A program made the position numbers and the translations under genes. The notes under the pieces were generated by a model, which was not told where the DNA came from, ran no database searches, and was given only the letters and a program-made list of their open reading frames with translations. DNA of 64,000 nt from positions 496,001-560,000 of the forward strand of contig JADJLP010000001.1 of the NCBI GenBank assembly GCA_016710065.1, in the 5' to 3' direction. Source of the DNA: Candidatus Ideonella esbjergensis. Lineage in GTDB: Bacteria > Pseudomonadota > Gammaproteobacteria > Burkholderiales > Burkholderiaceae_C. Positions 22,081 through 31,159 of this stretch are shown piece by piece (position 1 is the stretch's first letter; each line of letters starts with the position of its first letter).

Positions 22081-23526
22081 CTATTGCTCCTCGGCCCAGG
22101 CGTGGCCATCGCGTGCCACGAGGGCACTGGCGGCGGGCGGGCCCCAACTGCCGGCGGCGTAGGTCTTGAGGTTGCTCGGGTCGCGTTCCCAGGCGCCCAG
22201 CACTGGTTCCACCCAGCGCCAGGCCTGCTCCTGCTCGTCGCTGCGCACAAACAGGTTCAGCCTGCCGGCGATGGCGTCCAGCAGCAGGCGCTCGTAGGCA
22301 CCCACGCGCTCGCTGTCGAAGGCCTTGTCGAAGTCCAGGTCCAGCGACACCGGAGCCAGCGCGTCGCTGGTGCCCGAGCCCTTGGCGGCCAAGAGGTGCA
22401 GCTCCAAACCATCCTCAGGTTGCAGCTTGATGACCAGCTTGTTGGGCTGCACGGCCCCAGGGAAGATGGGGTGCGGAACGGGGCGGAAATTCACCACGAT
22501 CTGCGCGTCGCGCGCCGCCATGCGCTTGCCGGTGCGCAGGTAGAAGGGCACGCCGGCCCAGCGCCAGTTCTGCACCTCGGTGCGCAGCGCCACAAAGGTT
22601 TCGCAGCTGCTGCCGGCCGGCACCTTCACCTCATCGAGGTAGCCGGGCACGGCCTTGCCATCTACGGTGCCGGCCTTGTACTGGCCGCGCAGCACGTCGC
22701 GCGCCACGCTCTCGGGCGTGAAGGGTTTGAGCGACTTGAGTACCTTGAGCTTCTCGTCGCGGATCGCGTCGGCGTCGTTGGTGGAAGGCGGCTCCATCGC
22801 GATCATGGTGAGCAACTGCAGCGCGTGGTTCTGCACCATGTCGCGCAAGGCACCGGTGCGGTCGTAGAAGTCGCCGCGCGTGCCCACACCCAGGCTCTCG
22901 GCAAGGGTGATCTGGATGTTGGCAATGCTCTCGCGGCGCCACAGCGGCTCGAACAGCGCATTGCCGAAGCGCAGCGCCATCAGGTTCTGCACGCTGGGCT
23001 TGCCCAGGTAGTGGTCGATGCGGAAGGCCTGCTTCTCGCTGAACACCGAGCTCACCACGCGGTTGATCTCCTGCGCGCTGGCCAGGTCGTGACCCAGCGG
23101 CTTTTCCAGCACCACGCGCACTTTGGGGCCGTTCAGACTGGCGGCGCCTAGCTGCTCGCAGATCACGGGGAACAGATGCGGGCTGGTGGCCAGGAACAGC
23201 ACGGCCGTGTCGGCATTGCGGTCGTCCAGCCAGGTCTTGAGGCTGGCGTAGTCGGCCGGCTGCGACAAGTCCATGCGCTTGTAGTTCAGCAAGGCACCGA
23301 AGCGTGCGAATTCTTCGTCGGTCGGACGCTTGGGGCTGTCCACCTCGGAAAAGCGCTCCTTGATGAAGGCGCGGTAATCGTCGTCGGTTCGGTCGTCGCG
23401 GGCCACCGAGAGGATGCGCCCGCCGGCCGGCAACTTGCCGTGGCGGAAGGCCTGGAACAGGGCCGGCATCAGTTTGCGCCAGGTGAGGTCGCCGGTGCCA
23501 CCGAAAAGCACGAGATCGAAGGACAT
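22081..23526 (-). CDS. zwf: Glucose-6-phosphate 1-dehydrogenase
   Basis: Oxidises glucose 6-phosphate to 6-phosphogluconolactone, the entry to the Entner-Doudoroff and pentose phosphate routes. The cofactor-binding FGGTGDLTWRKLMPALF is at the N-terminus and the active-site signature RIDHYLGKP is near the middle. The ATG at 23526 starts MSFDLVLFGGTGDL; the frame extends further upstream but that part is not family-like. No clear ribosome-binding site precedes this ATG; a HexR-like palindrome ends 10 nt upstream. The length is 481 residues. It is transcribed with hexR. Confidence 0.95.
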   Translation of the reverse strand: MSFDLVLFGGTGDLTWRKLMPALFQAFRHGKLPAGGRILSVARDDRTDDDYRAFIKERFSEVDSPKRPTDEEFARFGALLNYKRMDLSQPADYASLKTWLDDRNADTAVLFLATSPHLFPVICEQLGAASLNGPKVRVVLEKPLGHDLASAQEINRVVSSVFSEKQAFRIDHYLGKPSVQNLMALRFGNALFEPLWRRESIANIQITLAESLGVGTRGDFYDRTGALRDMVQNHALQLLTMIAMEPPSTNDADAIRDEKLKVLKSLKPFTPESVARDVLRGQYKAGTVDGKAVPGYLDEVKVPAGSSCETFVALRTEVQNWRWAGVPFYLRTGKRMAARDAQIVVNFRPVPHPIFPGAVQPNKLVIKLQPEDGLELHLLAAKGSGTSDALAPVSLDLDFDKAFDSERVGAYERLLLDAIAGRLNLFVRSDEQEQAWRWVEPVLGAWERDPSNLKTYAAGSWGPPAASALVARDGHAWAEEQ

Positions 23527-23536
23527 GATCTGGAGG

Positions 23537-23551
23537 TGTAATTTAGTTACG
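23537..23551. promoter_or_regulatory. Putative HexR operator upstream of zwf
   Basis: tgtaatttagttacg matches the reported HexR palindrome (TGTAATTAAATTACA type) in 12 of 15 positions. It is 10 nt upstream of the zwf start, in the divergent zwf/tal region, and the hexR gene is in the zwf operon. The match is visible in the sequence; the assignment to HexR is inference. Confidence 0.7.
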
Positions 23552-23699
23552 GACTTGATGATGCATGAGTTTCTTGGCAAGGTCAATCGCGCCACTGCCT
23601 GGTTGGCGGTGTAACCCGGCCGTACCCACGCCACTGGGGGGCCGGGTTCTAATGTTGGCCTGCGCTTGGCGCCCTTTCGCCCTGTGCTGACCGACACCC

Positions 23700-24647
23700 A
23701 TGAACCAGCTTGACCAACTCAAGGCCCACACCACCGTGGTGGCCGACACCGGCAACTTCAAGCAGATGGCGCAGTACGCGCCGCGCGACGCCACCACCAA
23801 TCCCTCGTTGATCTTGAAGGCGGTGCAGCAGCCCGACTACGCGCCGTTGCTGGCCGACACCGTGGCTGCCCACAGCGGGCAGCCACTCGACGAGATCGTG
23901 GACCGGGTGCTGGTGCGCTTTGGGCTGGAGATCTTGAAGGTCGTTCCAGGCCGCGTCTCCACCGAGGTGGACGCCCGCCTTTCCTTCGACACTGCAGCCA
24001 CCATCGCCAGAGCACACCGTTTGATCGCGCTGTACGAGGCTGCGGGCATTGGCCGCGAGCGCGTGCTGATCAAGATCGCCGCCACCTGGGAGGGCATCCA
24101 GGCGGCCAAGGCGCTGGAGCACGAAGGCATCCACTGCAACCTCACGCTGCTGTTCAGCTTCTGCCAGGCCGTGGCCTGTGGCGAGGCCGGCGTGCAGCTG
24201 ATCAGCCCCTTCGTGGGCCGCATCTACGACTGGCACAGGAAGCAGGCTGGTGCCGTCTGGGACGAAGCGCGACAAGCCGGCGCAAACGACCCCGGCGTGA
24301 AGTCGGTGGCGCAGATCTACAACCACTACAAGAAGTTCGGCATTGCCACCGAGGTGATGGGGGCCAGCTTCCGCAATGTCGGCCAGATCACTGCGCTGGC
24401 CGGCTGCGACCTGCTCACCATCAGCCCCGAACTGCTGGCCCAATTGCAGGGCAGCGAGGCCCCGCTCACCCAGGCGCTGAGCGCCGAGGCCGCACACGCC
24501 CTGCCGCTGCATGCGGTGAGCCACAACGAAGCCTCGTTCCGCTATGCGCTGAACGAAGACGCCATGGCCACCGAGAAGCTCGCCGAGGGCATACGCGCCT
24601 TCGCTGTCGACTCGGTCAAGCTCGACGCCCTGATCCAGAAAGCCTGA
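23700..24647 (+). CDS. tal: Transaldolase
   Basis: Transfers dihydroxyacetone units in the non-oxidative pentose phosphate pathway. The Schiff-base lysine is Lys125 in RVLIKIAATWEG. The N-terminal segment ATTNPSLILKA and the motif NLTLLFSFCQAVAC are family signatures. The 315-residue length matches the TalB type. It is divergent from zwf and 3 nt ahead of pgi, so tal-pgi form one unit. Confidence 0.96.
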   Translation: MNQLDQLKAHTTVVADTGNFKQMAQYAPRDATTNPSLILKAVQQPDYAPLLADTVAAHSGQPLDEIVDRVLVRFGLEILKVVPGRVSTEVDARLSFDTAATIARAHRLIALYEAAGIGRERVLIKIAATWEGIQAAKALEHEGIHCNLTLLFSFCQAVACGEAGVQLISPFVGRIYDWHRKQAGAVWDEARQAGANDPGVKSVAQIYNHYKKFGIATEVMGASFRNVGQITALAGCDLLTISPELLAQLQGSEAPLTQALSAEAAHALPLHAVSHNEASFRYALNEDAMATEKLAEGIRAFAVDSVKLDALIQKA

Positions 24648-24650
24648 GAC

Positions 24651-26246
24651 ATGACCAAACCCCGCTGCACCGACACCATCGCCTGGGCCGCCCTGCAAGG
24701 CCACTTCGAGGCCCATGGCCGCGAGCTGGATTTGCGCGATGCCTTCGCCCGTGACCCCGCCCGCTTTGACGCCTTCAGCGTGCAGGCACCCGAGGTGTTT
24801 GCCGACCTCTCCAAGAACCTCTGGGACACCAAGACCCGCCGCCTGCTGGAGGAACTGGCTCAGGCCTGCGGGCTGGAGGCGCACCGCGAGGCCATGCTGG
24901 CCGGCGAACCCATCAACAGCACCGAGGGCCGGGCCGTGCTGCACACGGCGCTGCGCGCACCGGCCGGGCAAGGCCCGTTCAGCGCCGAGGTGCACGAGGT
25001 GCTGGAGCGCATGCTGGCCTACGCCGAGCGCGTGCGTGACGTGACGGCGAGCGGTATCACCGACGTGGTCAACATCGGCATCGGCGGCTCCGACCTGGGC
25101 CCGCAGATGGCCGTGCCGGCGCTGGAGGCCTACAGCCACCCCGGCCTGAAGCTGCACTTCGTCTCCAACGTGGACGGTCACGACATCACCTCGGTGCTCA
25201 AGAAGCTCAACCCGGCTACCACGCTGTTCATCATCGCCAGCAAGACCTTCACCACGCAGGAGACCATGGCCAACGCGCAGGTGGCACGCGACTGGTTCGT
25301 GGCCAACGGCGGCAGCGACACCGCCAAGCACTTCGTGGGCGTGACCACCAACATCGCTGCGGCGGCGCAGTTCGGTATCACCGAGACCTTCGGCTTCTGG
25401 GACTGGGTGGGTGGCCGTTACTCGCTGTGGAGCGCCATCGGGCTGTCGCTCGCCATTGCCATCGGCGCCGAGCATTTCCGCGCCTTCCTGGCCGGTGCAC
25501 ACGCCATGGACCGGCACTTCGCCACTGAGCCGCTGCACAGCAACCTGCCGGTGCAAATGGGCCTGCTGGATGTCTGGTACCGCAACTTCCACCAGTTCGG
25601 CAGCCGCTCGGTGGCGCCCTACCACCAGGGGCTCAAGCGCTTGCCGGCTTACTTGCAGCAACTGGAGATGGAATCGAATGGCAAGTGCGTGGACGCCCAG
25701 GGTCGCGCGCTGGGTGTGGGCACCAGCCCGGTGGTGTGGGGCGAGCCCGGCACCAACGGCCAGCACGCCTACTTCCAGATGCTGCACCAGGGTACCGACG
25801 TGATCCCGGTGGAATTCATTGCCGTGAAAACCCCCACGCACGCGCACCCCGATCTGCACACCAAGCTGCTGGCCAACTGCCTGGCGCAAAGCCAGGCGCT
25901 GATGCTGGGCAAGACGGCCGCCGAGGCGCTGAACGAGACTGCCCCCACAGCCTCGAAGAGCCTCGACCAGGCCGTGCTGGCGCGGCACCGCAGCTTTCCC
26001 GGCAACCGGCCCAGCAGCACCCTGGTGTTGGAGGCGCTCACCCCGCGCTCGCTGGGGGCGCTGATTGCGCTGTACGAGCACCGCGTGTTCGTCAGCGGCG
26101 CCATCTGGGGCATCAACAGCTTCGACCAGTGGGGTGTGGAACTGGGCAAGGCCTTGTGCAACCAACTGCTGCCGCGCTTTGCCACCGGCGACGCCACGGG
26201 GCTGGACGCTTCCACCGCTGGTTTGCTCGCAAAATTGAAGAGCTGA
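24651..26246 (+). CDS. pgi: Glucose-6-phosphate isomerase
   Basis: Interconverts glucose 6-phosphate and fructose 6-phosphate. The signatures GIGGSDLGPQMA, FGFWDWVGGRYSLWSA and GNRPSSTLVLE are present, together with the C-terminal GINSFDQWGVELGK. The 531-residue length is normal. It follows tal at 3 nt spacing. Confidence 0.97.
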   Translation: MTKPRCTDTIAWAALQGHFEAHGRELDLRDAFARDPARFDAFSVQAPEVFADLSKNLWDTKTRRLLEELAQACGLEAHREAMLAGEPINSTEGRAVLHTALRAPAGQGPFSAEVHEVLERMLAYAERVRDVTASGITDVVNIGIGGSDLGPQMAVPALEAYSHPGLKLHFVSNVDGHDITSVLKKLNPATTLFIIASKTFTTQETMANAQVARDWFVANGGSDTAKHFVGVTTNIAAAAQFGITETFGFWDWVGGRYSLWSAIGLSLAIAIGAEHFRAFLAGAHAMDRHFATEPLHSNLPVQMGLLDVWYRNFHQFGSRSVAPYHQGLKRLPAYLQQLEMESNGKCVDAQGRALGVGTSPVVWGEPGTNGQHAYFQMLHQGTDVIPVEFIAVKTPTHAHPDLHTKLLANCLAQSQALMLGKTAAEALNETAPTASKSLDQAVLARHRSFPGNRPSSTLVLEALTPRSLGALIALYEHRVFVSGAIWGINSFDQWGVELGKALCNQLLPRFATGDATGLDASTAGLLAKLKS

Positions 26247-26285
26247 GCTAACCTCTGGGCTTCAGCGTACGAGCGGAGCCCGGTG

Positions 26286-26918
26286 ATGCAGCCAACCCAT
26301 GTCATCTTCGATTTCGGCGGCGTGGTGTTCCGCTGGAACCCGCTGCACCTGCTGGCCCGGGTGTTGCCAGAGCGCGCCAACACGCCGGCTGCGGCCGAGC
26401 ACTGGAAGGGCCTGTTCTTCCAGAACTACACCGGCGATTGGGGGGCCTTCGACAGCGGCCTGATCACCATGGCAGAGACCCGCCAACGCATTGCCGCCCG
26501 CACCGGCCTGGCCGAGTCCGAGGTGCAGGCCGTGCTGGACGCCGTGCCCGATGAGCTGGCGCCGCAGCCCGAGACGGTGGCCTTGATGCGCCGCTTGCGC
26601 GCGGCCGGCCACCGCCTGTACTACCTCTCCAACATGCCCGCGCCCTATGCCCAGCATCTGCTGCGCGCGCACGACTTCATGGCCTGGTTCGACGACGGTG
26701 TGTTCTCGTCCACGGTCAAGATGGGCAAGCCCGAGCCGGCCATCTACAAGCTGGCGTTGCGGCAGTTCGACATCACGGCGGGCGAGACGGTGTTCATCGA
26801 CGACCATGCGCCTAACGTGGACGCAGCCCGCGCCTTGGGCATCACCGCCTTCGTGTTCAGCGACGCCGAGGTGCTGGCGCGCGACCTCACGGCCCGCAAG
26901 CTGTTGGGCACGAACTGA
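26286..26918 (+). CDS. HAD-superfamily hydrolase (YihX-like phosphatase)
   Basis: Predicted cytoplasmic phosphatase of the haloacid dehalogenase superfamily. Motif I is IFDFGGVVF with nucleophile Asp9, motif II is YLSNMPAP, motif III the lysine in KMGKPEPAIY, and motif IV FIDDHAPN. The 210-residue length and helical cap fit the YihX/HAD-IA group. The substrate is not readable; sugar phosphates are plausible given the neighbouring pgi. A GTG 3 nt upstream is an alternative start. Confidence 0.85.
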   Translation: MQPTHVIFDFGGVVFRWNPLHLLARVLPERANTPAAAEHWKGLFFQNYTGDWGAFDSGLITMAETRQRIAARTGLAESEVQAVLDAVPDELAPQPETVALMRRLRAAGHRLYYLSNMPAPYAQHLLRAHDFMAWFDDGVFSSTVKMGKPEPAIYKLALRQFDITAGETVFIDDHAPNVDAARALGITAFVFSDAEVLARDLTARKLLGTN

Positions 26919-26981
26919 GCGAGATGCCGGGCGGCTGAAGTATCCTCGCGGCCCCCGCACCCATTCCGTTCGCGCCACACC

Positions 26982-28007
26982 ATGCAAGGCCGAGTCGCCA
27001 TTTCCCTGGTTCACCTGCTGCACGATTTCCTGACGCAGCGCGGCTTCGATTCGGTTCAGGTGCTGCGTGAAGCCAGGCCCGCGGAGGACCCCACCCTCAG
27101 CCAGTACATCAGCGTACGGCGCTGGACAGGCCTGCTGACACGGGCCGATCAGGCCGTGGGTATCCCGGCCTTTGGCTTGGCGCTGGGGGCCTCGGTCACG
27201 GCGGCGCAGCTGGGCTTGCTGGGCTATTTGACACGCCATTGCCCCACCGTGGGCCAGGCCCTGGCCCGGATTCACAAGTACGAGCGGCTGATCTACGAGA
27301 CCAACCCGGGGCGGATGCGCTTCAATTTCGACGGGGTTGCGTTGGAATGGGGCACCGATCTGGGCCGGCCCGGGCAACTGGCCGACGAGTGCGCCCTGGC
27401 CATGGGGCTGACCTATGGCCGCGAGATTTCCGGCCTGCCGAACCTGAACCCCACGGAGGTGTGCTTCGTGAACCCCGCGCCGCCTTCGCTGCAGCCCTAC
27501 CTGGACTTTTTTGGATGCCCGGTGCGGTTCGCGGCGCCGCGCACGGTGTTTCGGTTGCCGTATTCGCTGATGGCTCGGCGCATGCCGCGCCACGAACCGA
27601 CCCTGATGGTGCTGCTGGAGCAGCAGGCCCGCGAGCGCCTGAACCGGCTGCAACCCACCGACCCCTTGCTGGCCTCGCTGCGTACCACCATGGCCAGGTT
27701 GCTGCCCGAGGGCAAGGCCACGCTGGCCTCCTGTGCCTTGCGGCTGCACTGTTCCCAGCGCACCCTGCAGCGCAAGCTGCAGTCTCGCGAGGTGAACTTC
27801 CAGACCTTGCTGGACGAGGTGCGCATGCAGCTGGCCGACACCTACCTGGCGGATCCGAATCTGAAACTGGCCGAGATGGCCTTGCTGCTGGGCTTCGCCG
27901 ATCAGGCGGCCTTCACCCATGCCTTCACGCGCTGGACAGGCATGCCGCCGGCACGTTGGCGGGCCCAGATGCACGAGATGCCGGAGTCGAGACCGAGCGT
28001 CCCCTGA
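26982..28007 (+). CDS. AraC-family transcriptional regulator (arabinose-binding-like N-domain)
   Basis: One-component regulator of 341 residues. The N-terminal part (to about residue 200) resembles the Arabinose_bd domain seen in OruR/ArgR-like AraC proteins. The C-terminal double helix-turn-helix is marked by LHCSQRTLQRKLQ and LLLGFADQAAFTHAFTRWTG. Effector and targets are unknown. It ends immediately next to the stop of the convergent Crp/Fnr gene, with no spacer. Confidence 0.85.
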   Translation: MQGRVAISLVHLLHDFLTQRGFDSVQVLREARPAEDPTLSQYISVRRWTGLLTRADQAVGIPAFGLALGASVTAAQLGLLGYLTRHCPTVGQALARIHKYERLIYETNPGRMRFNFDGVALEWGTDLGRPGQLADECALAMGLTYGREISGLPNLNPTEVCFVNPAPPSLQPYLDFFGCPVRFAAPRTVFRLPYSLMARRMPRHEPTLMVLLEQQARERLNRLQPTDPLLASLRTTMARLLPEGKATLASCALRLHCSQRTLQRKLQSREVNFQTLLDEVRMQLADTYLADPNLKLAEMALLLGFADQAAFTHAFTRWTGMPPARWRAQMHEMPESRPSVP

Positions 28008-28685
28008 TCAGACCAGCGCTGCGCTGCGCCTGAGCAGCATCCGGCCAGCGCTGCCGTTGACGAGCTGGCCGCTGCGCTTGAGATCGCGGATGGCGCGGCT
28101 GACCGATTCGCGCGAGGCGCCCACCATGTTGGCGATGTCCGTCGGAGAGACTTTGCTGATGACCCAGTGCTGGCTGTCCTCTTCGGCCGAGACCTCGGCC
28201 AAGGCCTTGACGGTGCGATCACTCACATTGCCCAGCGCCAGGGCGCCAATGTGCCGGTTGGCCCTGCGCAAACGCTCGGTCAGAGCCTGGATGATGGCCA
28301 TCGAGAACGCCGTGCTGCTGCCCATCACATGGGCGAACCGACCGCCATCGATGACCAGCACGTCGGCTGCCGCAGTGCATTGCACGTTGGCCGAATACGG
28401 CAGGCCGTCGATCAGGCTGCATTCGCCGAAATAGTCCCCAGGCTTCAGGTACCTGAACAACACCACACCGTTGCCCGTGGGGCCACTCGACTCCATCGCC
28501 CTGCCGCTCAGCAGCACAAACAGGTTGTGGCAGGCTGAACCTCGCGCCAGAACCAGGTCGTCGCGACGGAACCGCAGCTTGGTGGCCTCGTGCACCAGGC
28601 GCTGCAGCTGGAATTCGGTCAGCGTGGCAAACAAGGGCGTGCGGCGCAGGATGTCGGCGAGGGGCAATGCAGTGGGAGTCGCCAT
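28008..28685 (-). CDS. Crp/Fnr-family transcriptional regulator
   Basis: Regulator of 225 residues with an N-terminal cyclic-nucleotide-binding-type beta-roll (GDYFGECSLIDGLPYSANVQ) and a C-terminal winged helix (IANMVGASRESVSRAIRDL). No Fnr-type N-terminal cysteine set is present, so an oxygen-sensing Fe-S cluster is unlikely. Whether it binds cAMP cannot be judged. The gene is convergent with the AraC-type gene and shares its stop-codon boundary. Confidence 0.85.
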   Translation of the reverse strand: MATPTALPLADILRRTPLFATLTEFQLQRLVHEATKLRFRRDDLVLARGSACHNLFVLLSGRAMESSGPTGNGVVLFRYLKPGDYFGECSLIDGLPYSANVQCTAAADVLVIDGGRFAHVMGSSTAFSMAIIQALTERLRRANRHIGALALGNVSDRTVKALAEVSAEEDSQHWVISKVSPTDIANMVGASRESVSRAIRDLKRSGQLVNGSAGRMLLRRSAALV

Positions 28686-28868
28686 GGTGTGGGTCTGGTG
28701 CCATGGCCGGGGAACGCGGGCGGGAGGTGCGTCACTTCTGGGCTCGGCAAGGCAGGAGCGAACTCTAGGGTGGCCCTGTCCCTCAGACTTGTCCCAGCAG
28801 GCCAGATCACTTGTCGGATCGCGCCAAGTTCAGCTTGGCTTGGCATGGTTCAGCCAGGCCAGCCCTTC

Positions 28869-29891
28869 TCAGGCTGCCGGCACAGGCGACGAACGCGCCT
28901 TGGCCCTGCGCCATTGCCGCTCCGAGCTGAAGCCCGCCAGGTCCAGCGCCCTGGCCCTGGGCAAGCCGGCCGCCAGGGCCTCGGCCGCATAGGCCAGCCG
29001 CACTTGCTGCACATGCGCGCGGGGAGAGAGGCCGGCGTGTTGCAGGAACAAGCGTGTCAGATGCCGGGGTGTCACATGCGCCGCAGCCGCCATGCGTTGC
29101 AGCGACCAGTCCTCGGTGGGGCGCTCGCAGACCAGGTTCTGCACCCTGTGCACGGCCGGGTGCATGTGGCTGCGGCCAGCCAGCAGGGGCGAGCGCTCGG
29201 GGTCGCCTGCGGCCCGGCGGTGGAACACCACCATCACTTGGGCCACGGCGGCGGCCAGGGCTTCGCCGCCATGCTGGGCGATGCAGTGCAGCGCCAGATC
29301 AATGCCGGCGGTGACGCCGGCGCTGCTGAGCAGCGGGCCGTCCTGGACGAACACCCGGTTGGCCAGCACCGTGGCGGCCGGCGCCATGCGGGCCAGGTCG
29401 TCCAGCAGCTCATGGTGGGTGGTGACGCAGCGCGTGCCCAACAGGCCGGCGTCGGCCATCAGCAAGGCGCCCGAGCAGACGCTGAGCAGGCGGTGCGGCG
29501 TGTCTTCGGCTTCAATGGCTGGTGCCACCACATCGGCCAGCCATTGACGGGCCGCGAGCCAGGGGCGCTGATGGCGCACCACCTGCGCGGCCTCGCCAGG
29601 ACGGCCCAGCAAAAAGACCCAACTGGGGCAGGGCAGGGTGGCGGGCAGTGGCTCCAGCCCGGCCAGGTGCAGGCCCACCGACGAGGTGACCTCGGCCTGC
29701 GGCCCCACATGGCGCAACCGCCACAACGGTGGTTTGCCCTGCCGCTGCAGGGCCTGGTTGGCCAGGCGAAAGGCCTCGGCCGGGCCGGCCAGGTCCAGCA
29801 GCAGGGTGTCGGGCAACACCACGAACAGCACGTCCACGGGGCGCGGGCCGCTGGCCGTGGCAGCGTTGTTCAGTGCGCGTCGTGTTGCCAT
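28869..29891 (-). CDS. GlxA-family regulator (DJ-1/PfpI domain plus AraC HTH)
   Basis: Regulator of 340 residues from the ATG at 29891. The N-terminal DJ-1/PfpI-like domain (VDVLFVVLPDTLLLDLAGPAE, with SVCSGALLMADAGLL at the nucleophile elbow) is followed by an AraC-type double helix-turn-helix (AAAAHVTPRHLTRLFLQHAG). Such proteins often control catabolism of nitrogen compounds. The start overlaps the end of the DJ-1 hydrolase gene by 22 nt, so it is the third gene of a compact operon. Confidence 0.86.
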   Translation of the reverse strand: MATRRALNNAATASGPRPVDVLFVVLPDTLLLDLAGPAEAFRLANQALQRQGKPPLWRLRHVGPQAEVTSSVGLHLAGLEPLPATLPCPSWVFLLGRPGEAAQVVRHQRPWLAARQWLADVVAPAIEAEDTPHRLLSVCSGALLMADAGLLGTRCVTTHHELLDDLARMAPAATVLANRVFVQDGPLLSSAGVTAGIDLALHCIAQHGGEALAAAVAQVMVVFHRRAAGDPERSPLLAGRSHMHPAVHRVQNLVCERPTEDWSLQRMAAAAHVTPRHLTRLFLQHAGLSPRAHVQQVRLAYAAEALAAGLPRARALDLAGFSSERQWRRAKARSSPVPAA

Positions 29892-30496
29892 GGCGTGTCC
29901 ATCTGCCGGGCGGTGGCCTGGGCCAGCGCCACCCCCGCGTGGCGGGCCACCAGGTGCAGGCACATGTCGATGCCGGCGGCGATGCCGGCCGAGGTGACCA
30001 CGCGGCCGTTGTCCACCCAGCGCCGCTCGGGCTGCACCTGCAGGTCGGGGTGGCGCCGTTGCAGATCGTCAGCGTCTTCCCAATGCGTGGTGCAGGGCGC
30101 GTTCCTCAGCACGCCTGCGGCGGCCAGCACGTAGGCACCGGTGCAGATGGAGGCGGTCAGTTCGGCCGCCGCCGCGCGCTCGCCCACCCAGCGCAGCGTG
30201 GCGGCATCGGCCAGCAGGCCGTCCACCACGCCGCCGGGCACGATCAGCCAGGGCGCGGCGGGGGCGTGGGTCAGCGCGTGGTCGGCCTGGATCGTCAACC
30301 CGGCGCGGGCGCGCACTGGCCGGCCGGCTGGCGAGACGGTGTGCACCTGGAACAGCGGCATGGCGCCGGCGCCGGCATGGCGGGCGTGCACGCGCGTGGC
30401 GGTGGTCAGCACCTCGAAGGGGCCGGCAAAGTCGAGCAACTCCATGTCGTCGAACATCAGCAGCAACACGGCGGTGGGGGCCGTGGCGGGGCTCAC
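29870..30496 (-). CDS. DJ-1/PfpI-family protein (isonitrile hydratase-like)
   Basis: Predicted enzyme of 208 residues. The GTG at 30496 is chosen because it overlaps the stop of the upstream isochorismatase gene (GTGA) and gives a normal N-terminus (VLLLMFDDMELLDFAGPFEVL). The elbow SICTGAYVLAAAG holds the probable nucleophile Cys118, with a conserved Glu28. TTHWEDADDLQRRHP and TSAGIAAGIDMCLHLVA resemble isonitrile hydratases; the real substrate is unknown. It lies in an operon with a cysteine hydrolase and a GlxA-type regulator. Confidence 0.82.
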   Translation of the reverse strand: MSPATAPTAVLLLMFDDMELLDFAGPFEVLTTATRVHARHAGAGAMPLFQVHTVSPAGRPVRARAGLTIQADHALTHAPAAPWLIVPGGVVDGLLADAATLRWVGERAAAAELTASICTGAYVLAAAGVLRNAPCTTHWEDADDLQRRHPDLQVQPERRWVDNGRVVTSAGIAAGIDMCLHLVARHAGVALAQATARQMDTPWQHDAH

Positions 30497-31065
30497 ACCG
30501 CGCGCTCCAGGGCCTGCGCCACCGAGGTGATGGTGGCAAAGCGGCCGGCCAGCACGGTGGCGGTGCGCTCGCGGATCTGGGCGGCGCTCAGCACGCCACC
30601 GCTGGGCGTGGCCATGTCGAAGGTGAGGGTGGCGTCCAGGCAGTAGTCCACCACCCAACCTTCGTCGCTGGCATGGCGGGTGGTGGTTTCACAGCACTGC
30701 TCGGTGCGTATGCCCGCCACGATCAGTCGGCGCACGCCCTGCTGGTGCAGCCACACCGGCAGGCCCGTGCCCACCAGCGCGCTGTGGCGGCGCTTCTCGA
30801 CGGTGAGGGCGGCGTCGAAGTCGCCCAGACCCGGCAGTGGGCGGACCAGGCCGCTGGCCTTGGCGAAGGCATTGCTCACGTCCTCAGGACCGTCGGTGTG
30901 GAACACCCGCACGATGGGGATGTGGTGTTCCTGGCAGCCCGCGATCAGCGCGTTGGTGTGGGACAGGAAGGCAGGCACATCGTCCTCACGCCAGTAGGGG
31001 CGGGCGGTGAACGAGGCCTGCACGTCGATCAGCAGCAGGGCGGTGGTGGGCGTGGGGTTGGTCAT
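30493..31065 (-). CDS. Isochorismatase-family cysteine hydrolase
   Basis: Predicted amidase-type hydrolase of 190 residues. The catalytic triad of the family is visible as Asp14 (LLIDVQ), Lys91 (TVEKRRHSA) and Cys124 (GIRTEQCCETTTR). Substrates in this family range from nicotinamide and carbamoylated amines to isochorismate; none can be picked here. First gene of a three-gene overlapping operon with a DJ-1 protein and a GlxA-type regulator. A palindrome about 65-85 nt upstream may be the operator. Confidence 0.87.
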   Translation of the reverse strand: MTNPTPTTALLLIDVQASFTARPYWREDDVPAFLSHTNALIAGCQEHHIPIVRVFHTDGPEDVSNAFAKASGLVRPLPGLGDFDAALTVEKRRHSALVGTGLPVWLHQQGVRRLIVAGIRTEQCCETTTRHASDEGWVVDYCLDATLTFDMATPSGGVLSAAQIRERTATVLAGRFATITSVAQALERAV

Positions 31066-31129
31066 GGCCGTGGCGAGTGAGTTGCGATGGCCAGATCATG
31101 ACCTCGCTACCGCCCTGTCACCAGACCTT

Positions 31130-31149
31130 GAAATGACCCATTTCGGTCA
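31130..31149. promoter_or_regulatory. Overlapping palindromes upstream of the isochorismatase operon
   Basis: GAAATG-acc-CATTTC (31130-31144) and TGACC-catttc-GGTCA (31134-31149) overlap in the 94-nt gap upstream of the isochorismatase gene. On the minus strand the same bases include a TTGACC sequence resembling a -35 box. It is a candidate binding site for the operon's own GlxA-type regulator; that link is inference. Confidence 0.5.
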
Positions 31150-31159
31150 AAAAAGGACA

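Noticed and set aside
23649..26165. 838-codon minus-strand frame opposite tal and pgi
   Set aside because: Antisense shadow of two well-identified genes.
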